This document shows positions 50,533 through 60,884 of a stretch of 64,000 nucleotides of DNA, piece after piece. The notes beneath the pieces were generated by a model, which worked only from the letters and a program-made list of their open reading frames with translations, made no database searches and was not told the DNA's origin. Source of the DNA: Chaetoceros tenuissimus (lineage: Eukaryota > Bacillariophyta > Thalassiosirophyceae > Chaetocerotales > Chaetocerotaceae); NCBI GenBank assembly GCA_021927905.1, contig BLLK01000038.1:1426001-1490000 (forward strand). Direction: 5' to 3'. Every line of letters starts with the position of its first letter. Position 1 is the stretch's first letter. The position numbers and the translations under genes are program-made.

Positions 50533-50860
50533 TAGCTCATGGAAGAAGATGAGAGAAGAAAAAAATCTTTTTCGAGCAAGCAAAGGATCGGCTAAATTGT
50601 TTCGAATTTTGAATTCTAGTCGGAAATCGTCCATGTATATGAATATCAGCTCAAATAGTACTTTCTATCTTTTCTTTTATATCTTTCTACTGCAAGTAGT
50701 GATATTCTGACGTCTCATTCTAAAGTTGGAGTTCGCGCTGTACGTATTGGGTGGTACAAAACCTCGACTGTTGCGACTAGAAACTGCGAGCGTTGGACTT
50801 GTCTAAAAAGAGGTCGGGTAAAGCAGGTAAACAGTGGTTAAAGGTAAAATCTTGACACAT
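50533..50860 (+). repeat. Upstream block set shared with 55 kb and 59 kb
   Basis: Three blocks. 50533-50665 resembles 58906-59040. 50679-50776 (ATATCTTTCTACTGCAAGTAG..., includes CTGACGTCTCATTC) is nearly identical to 55210-55305. 50781-50860 (AAACTGCGAGCGTTGGACTT...) resembles 55505-55600. The set lies 190-515 bases upstream of the alpha/beta hydrolase, so it may be a duplicated promoter. Confidence 0.7.
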
Positions 50861-51048
50861 CAATGAGGCCCTTTCCTAAAAGTGACTGGAGACGTAGTAA
50901 CAACACTCAGCAAAAAGATCGCATCATTCATTTTCCACATCACACATTACAGAGAGATAAATTGCTATGCTATGCATGCGACATGTTGTATCAACGTCAT
51001 TCCTGGCTATTGTATAAAATAAAAGAAAAACAGAAGTGAGAAACAAGT

Positions 51049-52146
51049 ATGAGTGGCCACTGTCCAGCAAGAGCAGCAAGAATTCTGTTCCTATTCGCAG
51101 CCATATCTTTCAAAAGTATTCAAGCTTTCATCTCGTCGTCCGAATTAAATCAAAGGCCTATAAATGACATATACGAGAGCAGCTCAAATCTATCATCATC
51201 TACAAGCTCATCATCGTCACTGAATGATATCAAAGCAGCAGTCATTGTTCCCGGCTTTCTCACCGGAGCAGATGAGATGCAGCCACTTGTAGATGCACTT
51301 CAAAAGAGAGGTATACCGAGTATAGCCGTACCATTCCCAAATCATCACTGGATACCTTGTTTAGGAGGTCGATCTGCTCGTCCTATTTTGGAACGAATTG
51401 ATTATACTGTACGGCACTTGGCATATCACAATGGAGATGTCACAAAAGTACCAAAAGAGATTAAATACAGTTGGATAGATTGTGCACTTGATTTCAATGA
51501 TAACCCCGGTGGTGTATTAGAAGTAGGAGGATCGTCCGAGGTTGACTTATTTCCACAGAATGTCAGTCCGAGAGGAGAGTTCTTATCAGAATCTATACCA
51601 GATCGTAAAGATGCAAAGGGAAGGATTGCATTGATTGGACATTCCGCTGGTGGATGGATTTCTAGAGTCTATTTATCGAATAGAAACTACGGTGGAAGAA
51701 GTTACAATGGATCGGAATTGGTTCATAGTTTGGTGACACTTGGATCACCAAATGCAAATGCTCCCGGTGCTGCATTCAAGAGTATAGAGTGGATCAATCG
51801 TGAGGAGATTCCAGATAATGTACGTGCATTGGCAGTTGCTGGTAAAGGATTCCAAGGGGATAAATGTGGAACTTTTACCAAGAATGCCTATAGCTTCTGT
51901 TGTAGTGAAGGCAGTGATGGAAGTCAATACGATGGGGATGGTGTGACACCAGTGTTTAGTGCTTTGGCTATGGAGGGGAAAAATTGTGACAAGCTTGTAT
52001 TAGAGGGGGATATTTTGCACTTTTCGTTTGCAGATACGTTTGGGGGAGACTTGTTTACAGGAGATTTGGCAAGAATGCAAAGAGAAAGGGATTTATCTTG
52101 GTATGCAAGTGATGAAGCGATGGATCAATGGGTGGGTTGGTTGTGA
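51049..52146 (+). CDS. Alpha/beta hydrolase (lipase-like) with plastid-type leader
   Basis: 365 residues. The N-terminus (ARILFLFAAISFKSIQA|FISS) is a signal peptide with Phe right after the predicted cleavage, the diatom pattern for plastid import (ASAFAP-like). A Ser-rich transit segment follows. The hydrolase fold starts at AAVIVPGFLTGADEM. The nucleophile elbow is GHSAGG (Ser near residue 200). Candidate acid and His residues are the Asp in YDGDGVTPVFSA and the His in GDILHFSF. The His-Gly-like oxyanion motif is PGF. It could act on plastid lipids or pigment esters; the substrate is unknown. Confidence 0.78.
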   Translation: MSGHCPARAARILFLFAAISFKSIQAFISSSELNQRPINDIYESSSNLSSSTSSSSSLNDIKAAVIVPGFLTGADEMQPLVDALQKRGIPSIAVPFPNHHWIPCLGGRSARPILERIDYTVRHLAYHNGDVTKVPKEIKYSWIDCALDFNDNPGGVLEVGGSSEVDLFPQNVSPRGEFLSESIPDRKDAKGRIALIGHSAGGWISRVYLSNRNYGGRSYNGSELVHSLVTLGSPNANAPGAAFKSIEWINREEIPDNVRALAVAGKGFQGDKCGTFTKNAYSFCCSEGSDGSQYDGDGVTPVFSALAMEGKNCDKLVLEGDILHFSFADTFGGDLFTGDLARMQRERDLSWYASDEAMDQWVGWL

Positions 52147-52856
52147 GGAGTTTGGAAAATTTATAGCGTACATATGATATTTCCGTTGCAAATGACCAAA
52201 CTGAGGGCATTGATTGAATTAGCTCTTTGATCTAGCGAAATATAATTCTTACCATTTTTGGTCCTCTCGATTCTACAAAAATTGTAGTACCACCTTACTT
52301 TTCTTTAGTATATGGAAAGAATATCTGTCATCATGCACCAACTTTTGAAGAACATAGATCACGGACGCGATTCTATCTAGACTTGGAGTAACGAATTATA
52401 ATACAAAGGACAACCTGAATGATGTTCTAGCGAGTATAGGAGACTCTCATGTAAAAGGAGTCATCTCTCAAGGTATTGAAATGCAATCAGTTGGGAAAGA
52501 AGAGAAATTAAATTTGACGAAGCCAAATCTTAATGGAGAACAATTAGACTTCTCTTGCATACTATTTCATCCATATGACGAGAAAGACCCAATGGTCGAC
52601 TGCCTTTAAGAATGATTCTTCAAATACCATACACAGAATGTAAAAAAAGGTAAAACTACTCATAATACATTCTGCAAATATGACTGATAAAACATGCAAT
52701 TATTATGTATTTGAGACAGCGTTGAGGTATTACATACTGATCCCAAAGTTCAGCCTCCATATGTATTTGCCTATTCGAGCAACTACCATGTAACAACACA
52801 TACCTCAACGCGAAATTCATTCTTTCGTATGAGACTTCGAGAGTTTGGTCTCCCTT
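52147..52856. other. Intergenic holding a possible small broken gene
   Basis: 710 bases. Only the stretch at 52312-52609 looks coding; the rest is AT-rich. Confidence 0.4.
52312..52609 (+). pseudogene. Possible small gene with one frameshift, unknown
   Basis: ATG at 52312 opens MERISVIMHQLLKNIDHGRD and stops early. One frame over, the sequence continues without stops: SRLGVTNYNTKDNLNDVLAS, then GVISQGIEMQSVGKEEKLN, then LFHPYDEKDPMVDCL, to TAA at 52607-52609. Composition looks protein-like. One indel near 52375 would explain it. No family recognised. Confidence 0.3.
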
Positions 52857-55082
52857 CTATTCACCGAGAGACTCGATAGTCAATGGCTTCCCGAAAACAT
52901 CCTTCGGATCATACTTTGCTCTTATCTTTGCAAGTTCTTTCCACTTGTCATCGAAAAAGAATGATCTCCATTTCTTCATTCCTTGAGGGTTCAAGTAGGC
53001 ATAGTATCCCTGTAGTGGATATCCTTCTTTGAGTAGAAGTTCCATGTATGACTTCGCACTTTCACTTGAGCTATACCCCAACATAAATGCACCATTTCTC
53101 CAGGGATAGGCAGTTGCATCTGGGTCAACTTTAAGTGCAGCGGCATGTTGCAAGTGGTCAAGTCGTTCAGGGTAATCCTTGAGGATTTTAGTAAAAAGTT
53201 TGTCATCTAGTCTTGGTAAAATACTTGCTCCTGGTAAACTATTTTTGGACACTAAATAGTCTAAAGCCATCGATACTGTTGTATTCTCTGGTGTAGTTGG
53301 AAGACTCAATAAGTGATCAATGAATTCCTGACTAGGACCATGTGAGTTCATGAAACTTGAAGGATCTCCAGCCTTTCCCATCATTGCATCAATCACGACC
53401 TTGTTACAAACTTTTGGTGTTCTGACGGGAAAACCTTTCCATTCAACGGCGTCTTCACATTCCTCGTCGTCAATGCCTAAATCTTTGCAAAAATCACCAC
53501 TGTAGCTTGAACCAGTCCAGGACCATTCTCTAAACAGACCGCCTTTGCAGATATGAAAAATTTCGGCTTCCGCATAGGAATTGAATTCATATGCACTACT
53601 GAGAGAACCTTCCAATTGTGGACAAGGCTTACCAAAGTTGCAAAGTACTTCGTAGTTTTCACTGAGAATAGTAGAAGATAAGTCCGGGGAACCAGGAAAT
53701 ACAGTAAAGATTTCATCATCAAGAAGTCCGGTAGTTTTCAAGTCTTCCACAGCTTCTCTCCAACTGCCAAGGTAGATGAAATTAAAGTAAATGTCGACAG
53801 GACCACCCCATCCAAAGCCACCACCGAACTTTCCTGTGATAAGAGGATCCGCATCATAAAACCACTCCATGATACGCTTGGCAGCCTTGTCAATATCTTT
53901 TACACCCATTAAAAGATAAAACAATGTGAATTTCCTACCCTTGTCTTCCTCATACTTTTGCTTGGGTGCTTGCACAATCTTGTACGTCAGATGAGTGACG
54001 CTTTTAGATACATCGTTGGTAAGACCTGTATGATCAAAATGCAAAGTAATCTCATCATGAGCAAACACTTTGGTACTTACATCCCATTGCCTCCTCCTCC
54101 TCCACGACTTGCCCAATACAAATCCGCATTCTCTTCCTCAGATGCCTTCACAACAGTCCCATCGTACAAAACCAACTCAAACTCCTTCACAATATCTACT
54201 CCATATCCTACATACGGAGATACATCACCACCTCCTCCTCCCAAAACGAAACCAGTAATACCCACAGATGGACAAGATCCAATGAGAGTCATACCTGCAT
54301 CTTCGCCAAAATGCTCATGTCCAGCAGCCAACATGATGGCATTGGTGCATCCAGCTTGCGCCTTGATTGTACCAATGTATTTACTGCCTTCCAAGATATG
54401 AGGTCCCTGGTCAGTCTTGTCTACCACAAACTCGTCAGGTTTGCAAGTACGGCCCATATCGATCACGACATATCCATCCATCGTAGCCATACCCTGATAG
54501 GAGTGGTTACCTCCTCTTGCCGATACTTTGTATCCGTTATCGACGGCACACTTTAGAGCATGTTGTACTTCTTCGACATTCTCTACATACACTATAGCTG
54601 CTGGGTATCGCGAAGCGCCGGATGCTGTGATTCTAGCTAGATAGTAGTCATCTCCATCTTCAGGAAAGTATAGATTGGATAGATGATCAAAGTGTTCCTT
54701 CAAGCAAGTCTTCATACCGCCGAGAGAGATTTGTTTGGCTTCACAATAGTCCACACCGCACTCTCCTTTCGAAGAAGAAGAAGAAGTCATGTCGTCGCCT
54801 TTCTTTCCTTTGTACGACCATTCCTAATGAGGCACATCAAAGAATTAGCAAGATGCATAGATAATATAAGTGCTTTCAATATTAAATATATATCACACTT
54901 ACCTTCTTTTTCAATCCTCTAGCCCGAAGAGACCCATTGTTGAGATCATCTCCGAGAACATCCTCTGCTGATGCAAGATCGACATGATCTTCTCTAGTGT
55001 CGAGTGATTCTTTGGCGTATCCTCCTGGAGCACAACATAGGACTCCATAAGTAAACAATAATGCGACAGATGGAAGTTTCAT
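52857..55082 (-). CDS. Secreted FAD-linked oxidoreductase, berberine-bridge-enzyme-like
   Basis: Three exons on the minus strand: 54903-55082, 54081-54823, 52857-54000 (introns of 79 and 80 bases, GT-AG, phases kept); 688 residues. The N-terminus MKLPSVALLFTYGVLCCAPG is a signal peptide. The FAD-binding PCMH-type domain includes AIVYVENVEEVQHALKCA and ARGGNHSYQG, whose His is the usual covalent FAD site. GSCPSVGITGFVLGGGGGD supplies the Cys used for the second covalent bond in bicovalent enzymes. DLYWASRGGGGGNGIVTHLT spans the second junction, confirming it. The C-terminus carries the BBE motif (YYAYLNPQGMKKW, then IRAKYDPKDVF). Family members oxidise sugars, alcohols or alkaloids; the substrate here is unknown. 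Confidence 0.85.
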
Positions 55083-55973
55083 CTTACAAGATTGTGTTGA
55101 AAAGCTTTGGGATAGATTTGAATAGATGTGGTGCGATATTACGAGTTCTCCTTTTTATGAATAGATATGTTCTTTGGGATTTTCAGAGGCACAAAATGTT
55201 CTCCAAACCATATCTTTCTACTGCAAGTAGTGATATTCTGACGTCTCATTCAAAGTTGGAGTTCGCGCTGTACGTATTGTGTGGTACAAAATCGCTACTG
55301 TTGCAATTTGACTAAGCTCATACTGATGGAATCAATCAGTTGGAAAAGGAAGTTATCGTCGTCACAGCCATATGGAGATAGCTGATTAGAGGTCTGAATA
55401 TGAGTACTATTTGGTATGAAAATGTATGTAGTGTTTACTGTTGAATGAGAGTGGATTTCGGCAGTATTTCAAGTGTCTTCTTGCACTGTTGTATTTTGAC
55501 TAAGAAACTGCGAGCGTTGGACTTTCTTTTTCCAAAAAATGGGATGTGTCTAAAGACGTTAATCAGTGGTTAAAAGAGAATGTCAATGTCAACACACCAC
55601 AAATTCCGATCCAAACGAATTTGAATTGTATTGAACTACGTACCTTAACTATATATCTAACTAGACTACGATCGAGTATCTAAATGTGTTCATAGATTTA
55701 ATACTTTGTTCTACAGAGAGCAAAGACTTTGGCTTTTTTCATCTTTGCTACGAAATTTGGAGCTGCGTGATAATTCACTCACCTCATTCACCAACCCAAT
55801 TCGGGTCTCACTTTGCGTGTGTTCTCCTGCTTGCCGTGCCGTGCCTTCTCTTTATCATCCACCATTCCACCTTTTAGTCGGAATTCTTTCCTCATCATTG
55901 ATTACCTTCATAACAAAGGCAATTTAAAACCAAAACTTTTCAACTTATTCGAATCTACTAATCATAACTCGAG
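55083..55973. repeat. Divergent promoter region with blocks shared with 50.7 kb
   Basis: 55210-55305 and 55505-55600 match 50679-50776 and 50781-50860, but are here separated by ~200 bases absent from the other copy. The first block (with TGACGTC) is 128 bases from the FAD oxidase start; the second ends 374 bases before the RING gene. Confidence 0.65.
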
Positions 55974-57169
55974 ATGAATGCAATAGCAATAGAGATTGTA
56001 CGAGGCTTGAGCCATCATCATCACAATCATACACACAACGAGTATGACCACTCAGTGGACCATGAACCACCACAAGATGAAGACACACCAATTATTTTCA
56101 AAATTCTAGCTGTATTATGGATGATATTCATGGCTGCTATTTGTTACAAAGCTGATCAGAGAGAGCAAGAAGAGAATGCACGAATTGAACGACGACGACA
56201 GAGACGGCTTGCGAGAAGATTGAAGGAGAAGAAATTGGACCCGAAACGAAGGGAACCTGTTGTGGCTGCTGCCATGAAGACCAAGGTACGTTTTTCATAT
56301 TTTAATTGAATTTCTAAGCTATGCTATTGTTGTCAGTGGAAAAAGTTTGGCTGTCTTTGGTTTGAATCAATCAAGTTTGAAAATTTTCCAATTTACAAGA
56401 TACTGAGAAAGAGAACCCTATCATGAATCTTTTTGCATCCTACTATGTTGCTCACCATGAATAACACTATTTATAGGAAATGACTGACAGTTCCTTTCTC
56501 ATGGATGCCAATACTGATATTACCGAAGAAAATGAAGATTTGATGTGTACCATTTGTCTAGACCCGTTTGAAATTGGAGATGAAATTACATTCTCACGGC
56601 ATTTACGATGTCTCCATTGTTTTCATAAGGATTGGTGAGTTGCATTTGTACTACCTGTTTTATTTCCTTGCAGTTCTATATCTTGCCTTGACTCATTTGA
56701 TATGCTTTAAACTCATTCTTTTTCCAACTACAAAATATCGTACCACAGTGTCATTCCATGGATGATGTTGAATGATGATTGTCCAATGTGCAGAACTCGA
56801 CTGATTGACGATGATGGAAAGTCAAGAACCTTGAGTGAAGAATTCTTTGATGATGACGATGAAGAAGATGATCAGATGCAACGATTCCAAATTGTGAATG
56901 GACTTATTCGTTTCATTCGAGGAAATAGTCCTGGGTCTCCACTTCGAACTGTTTCCAGTGGTAGCTTGGAATTGCAAGAGATGGATTCCGTAGGGCATTC
57001 GTCTTCTACGGAAGCTACACAGAAGCAAAAGCCTGTGAGTAACAAGACGCGAAGAAAGAAAAATAAGAAATATGCGTCATTGGCAAGCTCTACTTTGGAT
57101 ACTTCAATTTCCAATGACAATGATGAAGATGGCAATAACAACTCTGATCGACTTGATTCAATTGTCTAG
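55974..57169 (+). CDS. RING-H2 E3 ubiquitin ligase, membrane-anchored
   Basis: Exons 55974-56285, 56477-56634, 56749-57169 (GT-AG, frame kept), 296 residues. A His-rich N-terminus (SHHHHNHTHNEYDHS) precedes one membrane helix (IIFKILAVLWMIFMAAICY). A highly basic region (RRRQRRLARRLKEKK) follows. The RING-H2 finger is complete only after splicing: MCTICLDPFEIGD (first Cys pair), then HLRCLHCFHKDC, then VIPWMMLNDDCPMCRTR (last Cys pair), the order expected for a zinc-binding RING-H2. The C-terminus is acidic then Ser/Lys-rich. Likely an endomembrane ubiquitin ligase; substrates unknown. The His-rich segment might bind metals. Confidence 0.83.
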
Positions 57170-57402
57170 ATACTTATTGTTATTAGATTGATGAGGTCTA
57201 GATAGAAGCTATAATTTTGTACATACTGCTTAATAGAATACAAATTAATAAACATTGAACTGCGTATTACTTTTTTAGAAAATCTATTTGAGAGCGTTAT
57301 TTTTCTGGTTTTTCTCTTTGATATAAATTAGAGTACCGTGTATATTTTGTTTTCATTTTCTAACTGATGTTAAGGCCAAAGCTAAAACATTTAATCGAAC
57401 TG

Positions 57403-57449
57403 AGCTATTTAACTCTTATCCATGAAGAAGAAACATGGATGTGACGTCA
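57403..57449 (+). promoter_or_regulatory. Family promoter element of copy I
   Basis: AGCTATTTAACTCT (57403-57416, two changes from the usual box) and the perfect TGACGTCA (57442-57449), 116 bases before the start codon. Confidence 0.55.
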
Positions 57450-57564
57450 CTCTGCGTACAATACCTACGCGTAGGCATTAGGAGGGTAGTATCTGGGTTT
57501 CACAGGTTTCACTACTTAGTTTATGTATGTGCAGACAATTGTACCAAAGAACCGCGTCAATATA

Positions 57565-58786
57565 ATGGATATTTCAACCTTTCAAAGCAACATCGACTTC
57601 ATCAAGAATCTCTATTTCAACAAAGAATGGAAAGATGAAGATTGCAAAGATCAAATTCTAGAAGCTGTAGAAGAATGCAATGAAAAGATTGAAAAGGCTT
57701 TCGGTTGGTCTATGCACAGACTAGACAAGCATAGGCCATCAATTGAAGCATTGGAGAAAGTAGTGAAGAAGTTTCCTTCTACACTGTCATATGGGTATAA
57801 CAACTCGGCAAGACTTCCCATTCATTCGGCTGCAGATTTCAGTAATGACACCACAAGACCTGAGTATGTAACAATCTTAGCAAGAGAGGGCGTCAAGCAC
57901 AATGTCGGGCGAACATGAAAGAGGAGGGCTACTAACTTCTGATGAACAGGATGCCGATGAATTCAATACTTTGCAAAAGCTTTGTTGTGAAAATAGAGTG
58001 AATGCACTTGAAGATCTTCGAAGAATAGGTCTATTGAAAAAGAATGACATTCGAGAACAATCACTTCTTCTTCCTTCGATCATATATAATAATGCATATG
58101 AAAGCGAGACTTTCGAATACTTCCTAAATTGGGACCCAGATGCATTAGTCAATACAATGTATGATCGTCATCCTTTAGTTCAAGCAATTTGCAGATTTGA
58201 AAACAGTGATAGCGATTGTAAGGAGAAAGCGTTGGCTGTAGCTTTGAAAGCTGGATTCAAATATCATTCTGAAATTGGCGGATTGCTATTCATCGAAGAC
58301 GAGTGGGATGTTAAAGCTTTTGATTTTGCATACAATGAATTTGGGATCATGAAAGTCATGCAAATGCTTCAAAAAATCCTTTCACCTGCATGCAAATACC
58401 CAATTCTGCACCACATATGTATCAAGGCTCCTCGACACAAAGACTTGTTCATGATGCAATTCCCATGGGCATATCAACTCCGAGATAGTGAAGGAAGATC
58501 CCTTCATCAGGCTATCCTTGTAGCTGGTCCAGATGTAATGAACTCAAATGATATCTTATTTGCAACTTTGACAGACAGTCAGATCCAAACAAAAGATCCG
58601 ATTACCACCCTCTATCCATTTGCAGCTATGGCAGTAGGAAAGCATGCGGACTTGAAAAATTGTTTTTATTTACTTTGTCGTCAGCCATCGGTTTTAGATA
58701 AACGATCAAGAGCCAATAATGAAAGTCGTCGTCCTCGTCGCTGTAGAAAGAAAAGGAAGATGATTGATACAGTTATTGATTCATAG
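57565..58786 (+). pseudogene. Ankyrin-like family copy I, one frameshift
   Basis: The start is at 57565 (MDISTFQSNIDFIKNLYFNK); 14 codons upstream in frame are not shared by paralogues. The frame ends at GVKHNVGRT near 57918. The paralogue sequence (VGGEHERGGLL) continues in another frame from about 57905 to 58786, through WDPDALVNTMYDRHPLVQA, AGFKYHSEIGGLLFIEDE, PILHHICIKAPRHKDLF, FPWAYQLRDSEGRSLHQA and LLCRQPSVLDKRSR with a basic tail. A net loss of two bases in GTCGGGCGAAC explains the break. Arg to Cys in the LLRRQPSV motif is unusual. Tandem with copy J. Confidence 0.8.
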
Positions 58787-59226
58787 TTACATCTTTGTAT
58801 TAGATATATAAATTTATATAAAGATATATGAATTTATTCTGTATTGTGTATACTTTTAAATCAGACTAGTCTCCACTTATAGTAATCATACAAAATAAAG
58901 TAAATAGCTCATGAAGAGGATAAATGAAGTTTACTCGTAAAAATCTTTTTCGGTCAGTAAGGATCAGCTATATCGTTCGAATCTAATCCTAGTCGGAAAA
59001 CTTACCATGTATATCGGCTTAAAATAGTACTTTTTCTCTAATTTATAGTATTAAATCTTTTAATCGCGTTTGAGTCTGAGTCACATATCTCACTAGAACT
59101 TTCCTTGAATCGTATTTAGAGATACATGTGGCTGTGGGACAAAGGTTGCACGAAATAAACTGCAAGTTTTCACACTCAAAAGACGCAAGTGACATAAACT
59201 ACTCTGTAAACCATCTTTATCAGACA
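58787..59226 (+). promoter_or_regulatory. Upstream region of copy J
   Basis: 58906-59040 is the block shared with 50533-50665. TGAGTCA, a perfect AP-1-type bZIP site, lies at 59077-59083, 144 bases before the start codon, where other copies have TGACGTCA. The TTTGACTCC box is not seen. Confidence 0.45.
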
Positions 59227-60387
59227 ATGGACTTTTCAACTCTTGAGAATCATCTCCACTTCATCAAGCACATCGACTCTAATGGAGAATGGAAAGATAA
59301 GAAGTATCGTGATGAAGTTATGAAAATAGTTCAAGCATGCAATAAGAAGCTGGAGGATGCTCTTGGTAAGTCTATGCATAGACTAGAGGAACACAGACCA
59401 TCCATACCAGTAGTGGAGAAAGTGGTGAAGATGTTTCCAGCGACTTTATCCTATAGAGATAACAGGGGAAGACTTCCGATTCATAAAGCTGCAGAAGAAT
59501 TTAGTAATGCCATTGAGTATGTACCAGTCCTAGCAAAGCAGTGGATCAAACAAAAGGTCGGCGGTAAAAATCTAGCTGCTTTTTTAAGAGGAGGCTTATT
59601 GGTAGTCGATCCAGATGATGACAATAAGTGGAATGCATTACAATGCGTATGCTATAATTATAGGAAGGAGAAAGAGAGATTTGACGTATTGAAGGATCTT
59701 CAACAATCGGGACTCTTGCTAAAGAAGGATATTCAGGAGCAATCACTTCTCTTTGTTGCTTTACATGATATAAGTAGTCGTACAAGTGAAATTTTTGATT
59801 TTTTCACAAGTTGGGATCCTTCAGCATTGCTAGAATCAAGATATAAGGGAAAATCTCTGCTTTATTCGGTTTGCAATGAATTCTACAATGAGTCTGTGTT
59901 GTTTTTGGTTTTGGATGCTGGTTTCAGACATTATCCTCGTGTTGGCGGATTTCTTTTCATTGAAGAAGATGAAGAAGGCAACACACCTCTTGATAACGCA
60001 TGCACTTCATATGGGGAAGATAAAGTCATGACAATACTTCAAAAAATCCTCTCATGCAGACGCGACTTTCCTATTCTTCATTTTATTTGTTTCGAGGCTC
60101 CTGAACGCAAAGGCTTGTTCTTTAACGCCTTTCCTTGGGCATACCATCTAAGAGATGATGATGGACGATCCCTTCATCAGGCTATCCTTGCAGCTGGTCC
60201 AGGTGCGATGGAAGAAAATGACCATTTACTTGCGTCCATATCAGATGATCAGATTAGAGAAAAAGATCCAAAAACCACACTCTATCCATTTGCAGCAATG
60301 GCAGTAGGAGAACACGCGGACTTAAATAAGTGCTATTATTTACTACGTCGTCAACCATCAGTTCTAGATGAACGCTCAAGATCATGA
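59227..60387 (+). CDS. Ankyrin-like diatom family protein, copy J (intact, divergent)
   Basis: 386 residues from MDFSTLENHLHFIKHIDSNG; an ATG 33 codons upstream is not matched in paralogues. The most diverged member: LPIHKAAEEFSNAIEYVPVL is the clearest ankyrin-like segment of the family. It has an insertion in the Gly motif (KVGGKNLAAFLRGGLL where others have VGGEDARGGLL), WDPSALLESRYKGKSLL, and GNTPLDNACTSYG, which is again typical ankyrin. The end keeps FPWAYHLRDDDGRSLHQA, TLYPFAAMAVGEHADL and LLRRQPSVLDERSRS but no basic tail. It supports the view that the family derives from ankyrin repeats. Confidence 0.8.
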   Translation: MDFSTLENHLHFIKHIDSNGEWKDKKYRDEVMKIVQACNKKLEDALGKSMHRLEEHRPSIPVVEKVVKMFPATLSYRDNRGRLPIHKAAEEFSNAIEYVPVLAKQWIKQKVGGKNLAAFLRGGLLVVDPDDDNKWNALQCVCYNYRKEKERFDVLKDLQQSGLLLKKDIQEQSLLFVALHDISSRTSEIFDFFTSWDPSALLESRYKGKSLLYSVCNEFYNESVLFLVLDAGFRHYPRVGGFLFIEEDEEGNTPLDNACTSYGEDKVMTILQKILSCRRDFPILHFICFEAPERKGLFFNAFPWAYHLRDDDGRSLHQAILAAGPGAMEENDHLLASISDDQIREKDPKTTLYPFAAMAVGEHADLNKCYYLLRRQPSVLDERSRS

Positions 60388-60884
60388 GGTAGAAGTTGTA
60401 GCAGATAAATTAAATAGTTATTCATATATCAATGTGCGTATTTTTATTATTACTACAGCTTCTATGACATGAAAGAAATCAAAAATGAAATGAAATTTTG
60501 AAACCTTCATTTTTCATTGGATCTTCCGATAGGCCATTTACACTACTTCAATAGGCCATTTTTGAACAGATGTCTCAATTTGATTGGCTGAAACACGTCA
60601 CGCCAACTCATTGCCTCATTGTGCATCATCCGTTTTGTTGATGGCATCATCATCTCCTTTCTCGAAAAGCAAATGAATGCAGAATGCGTACACAATAGTT
60701 CTTCCTCTTTTATGAATCATTCATTGCGGTGCAAAACTGACACATAAAAAAAGAACTATAGCCACCTCTATATATATTTGAAACAAGGGCAAAGTGAATT
60801 CTCTGAAAAGCTCATCTTACAAAAAGATCTGATTCAAATTCCTCTTGTGTCACACACTTTTCAACTTCAACTTTGGATTCAAAT
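60388..60884. other. Intergenic
   Basis: 497 bases with a near repeat GATAGGCCATTT / AATAGGCCATTT (60529-60560). Otherwise nothing recognised; contains the 5' region of the carrier gene. Confidence 0.4.

Noticed and set aside
52857-54116. Separate gene starting MGKSWRRRRQ
   Set aside because: Reading through the 80-base intron explains it; splicing restores the BBE-family junction GGGGNGIVTHLT.
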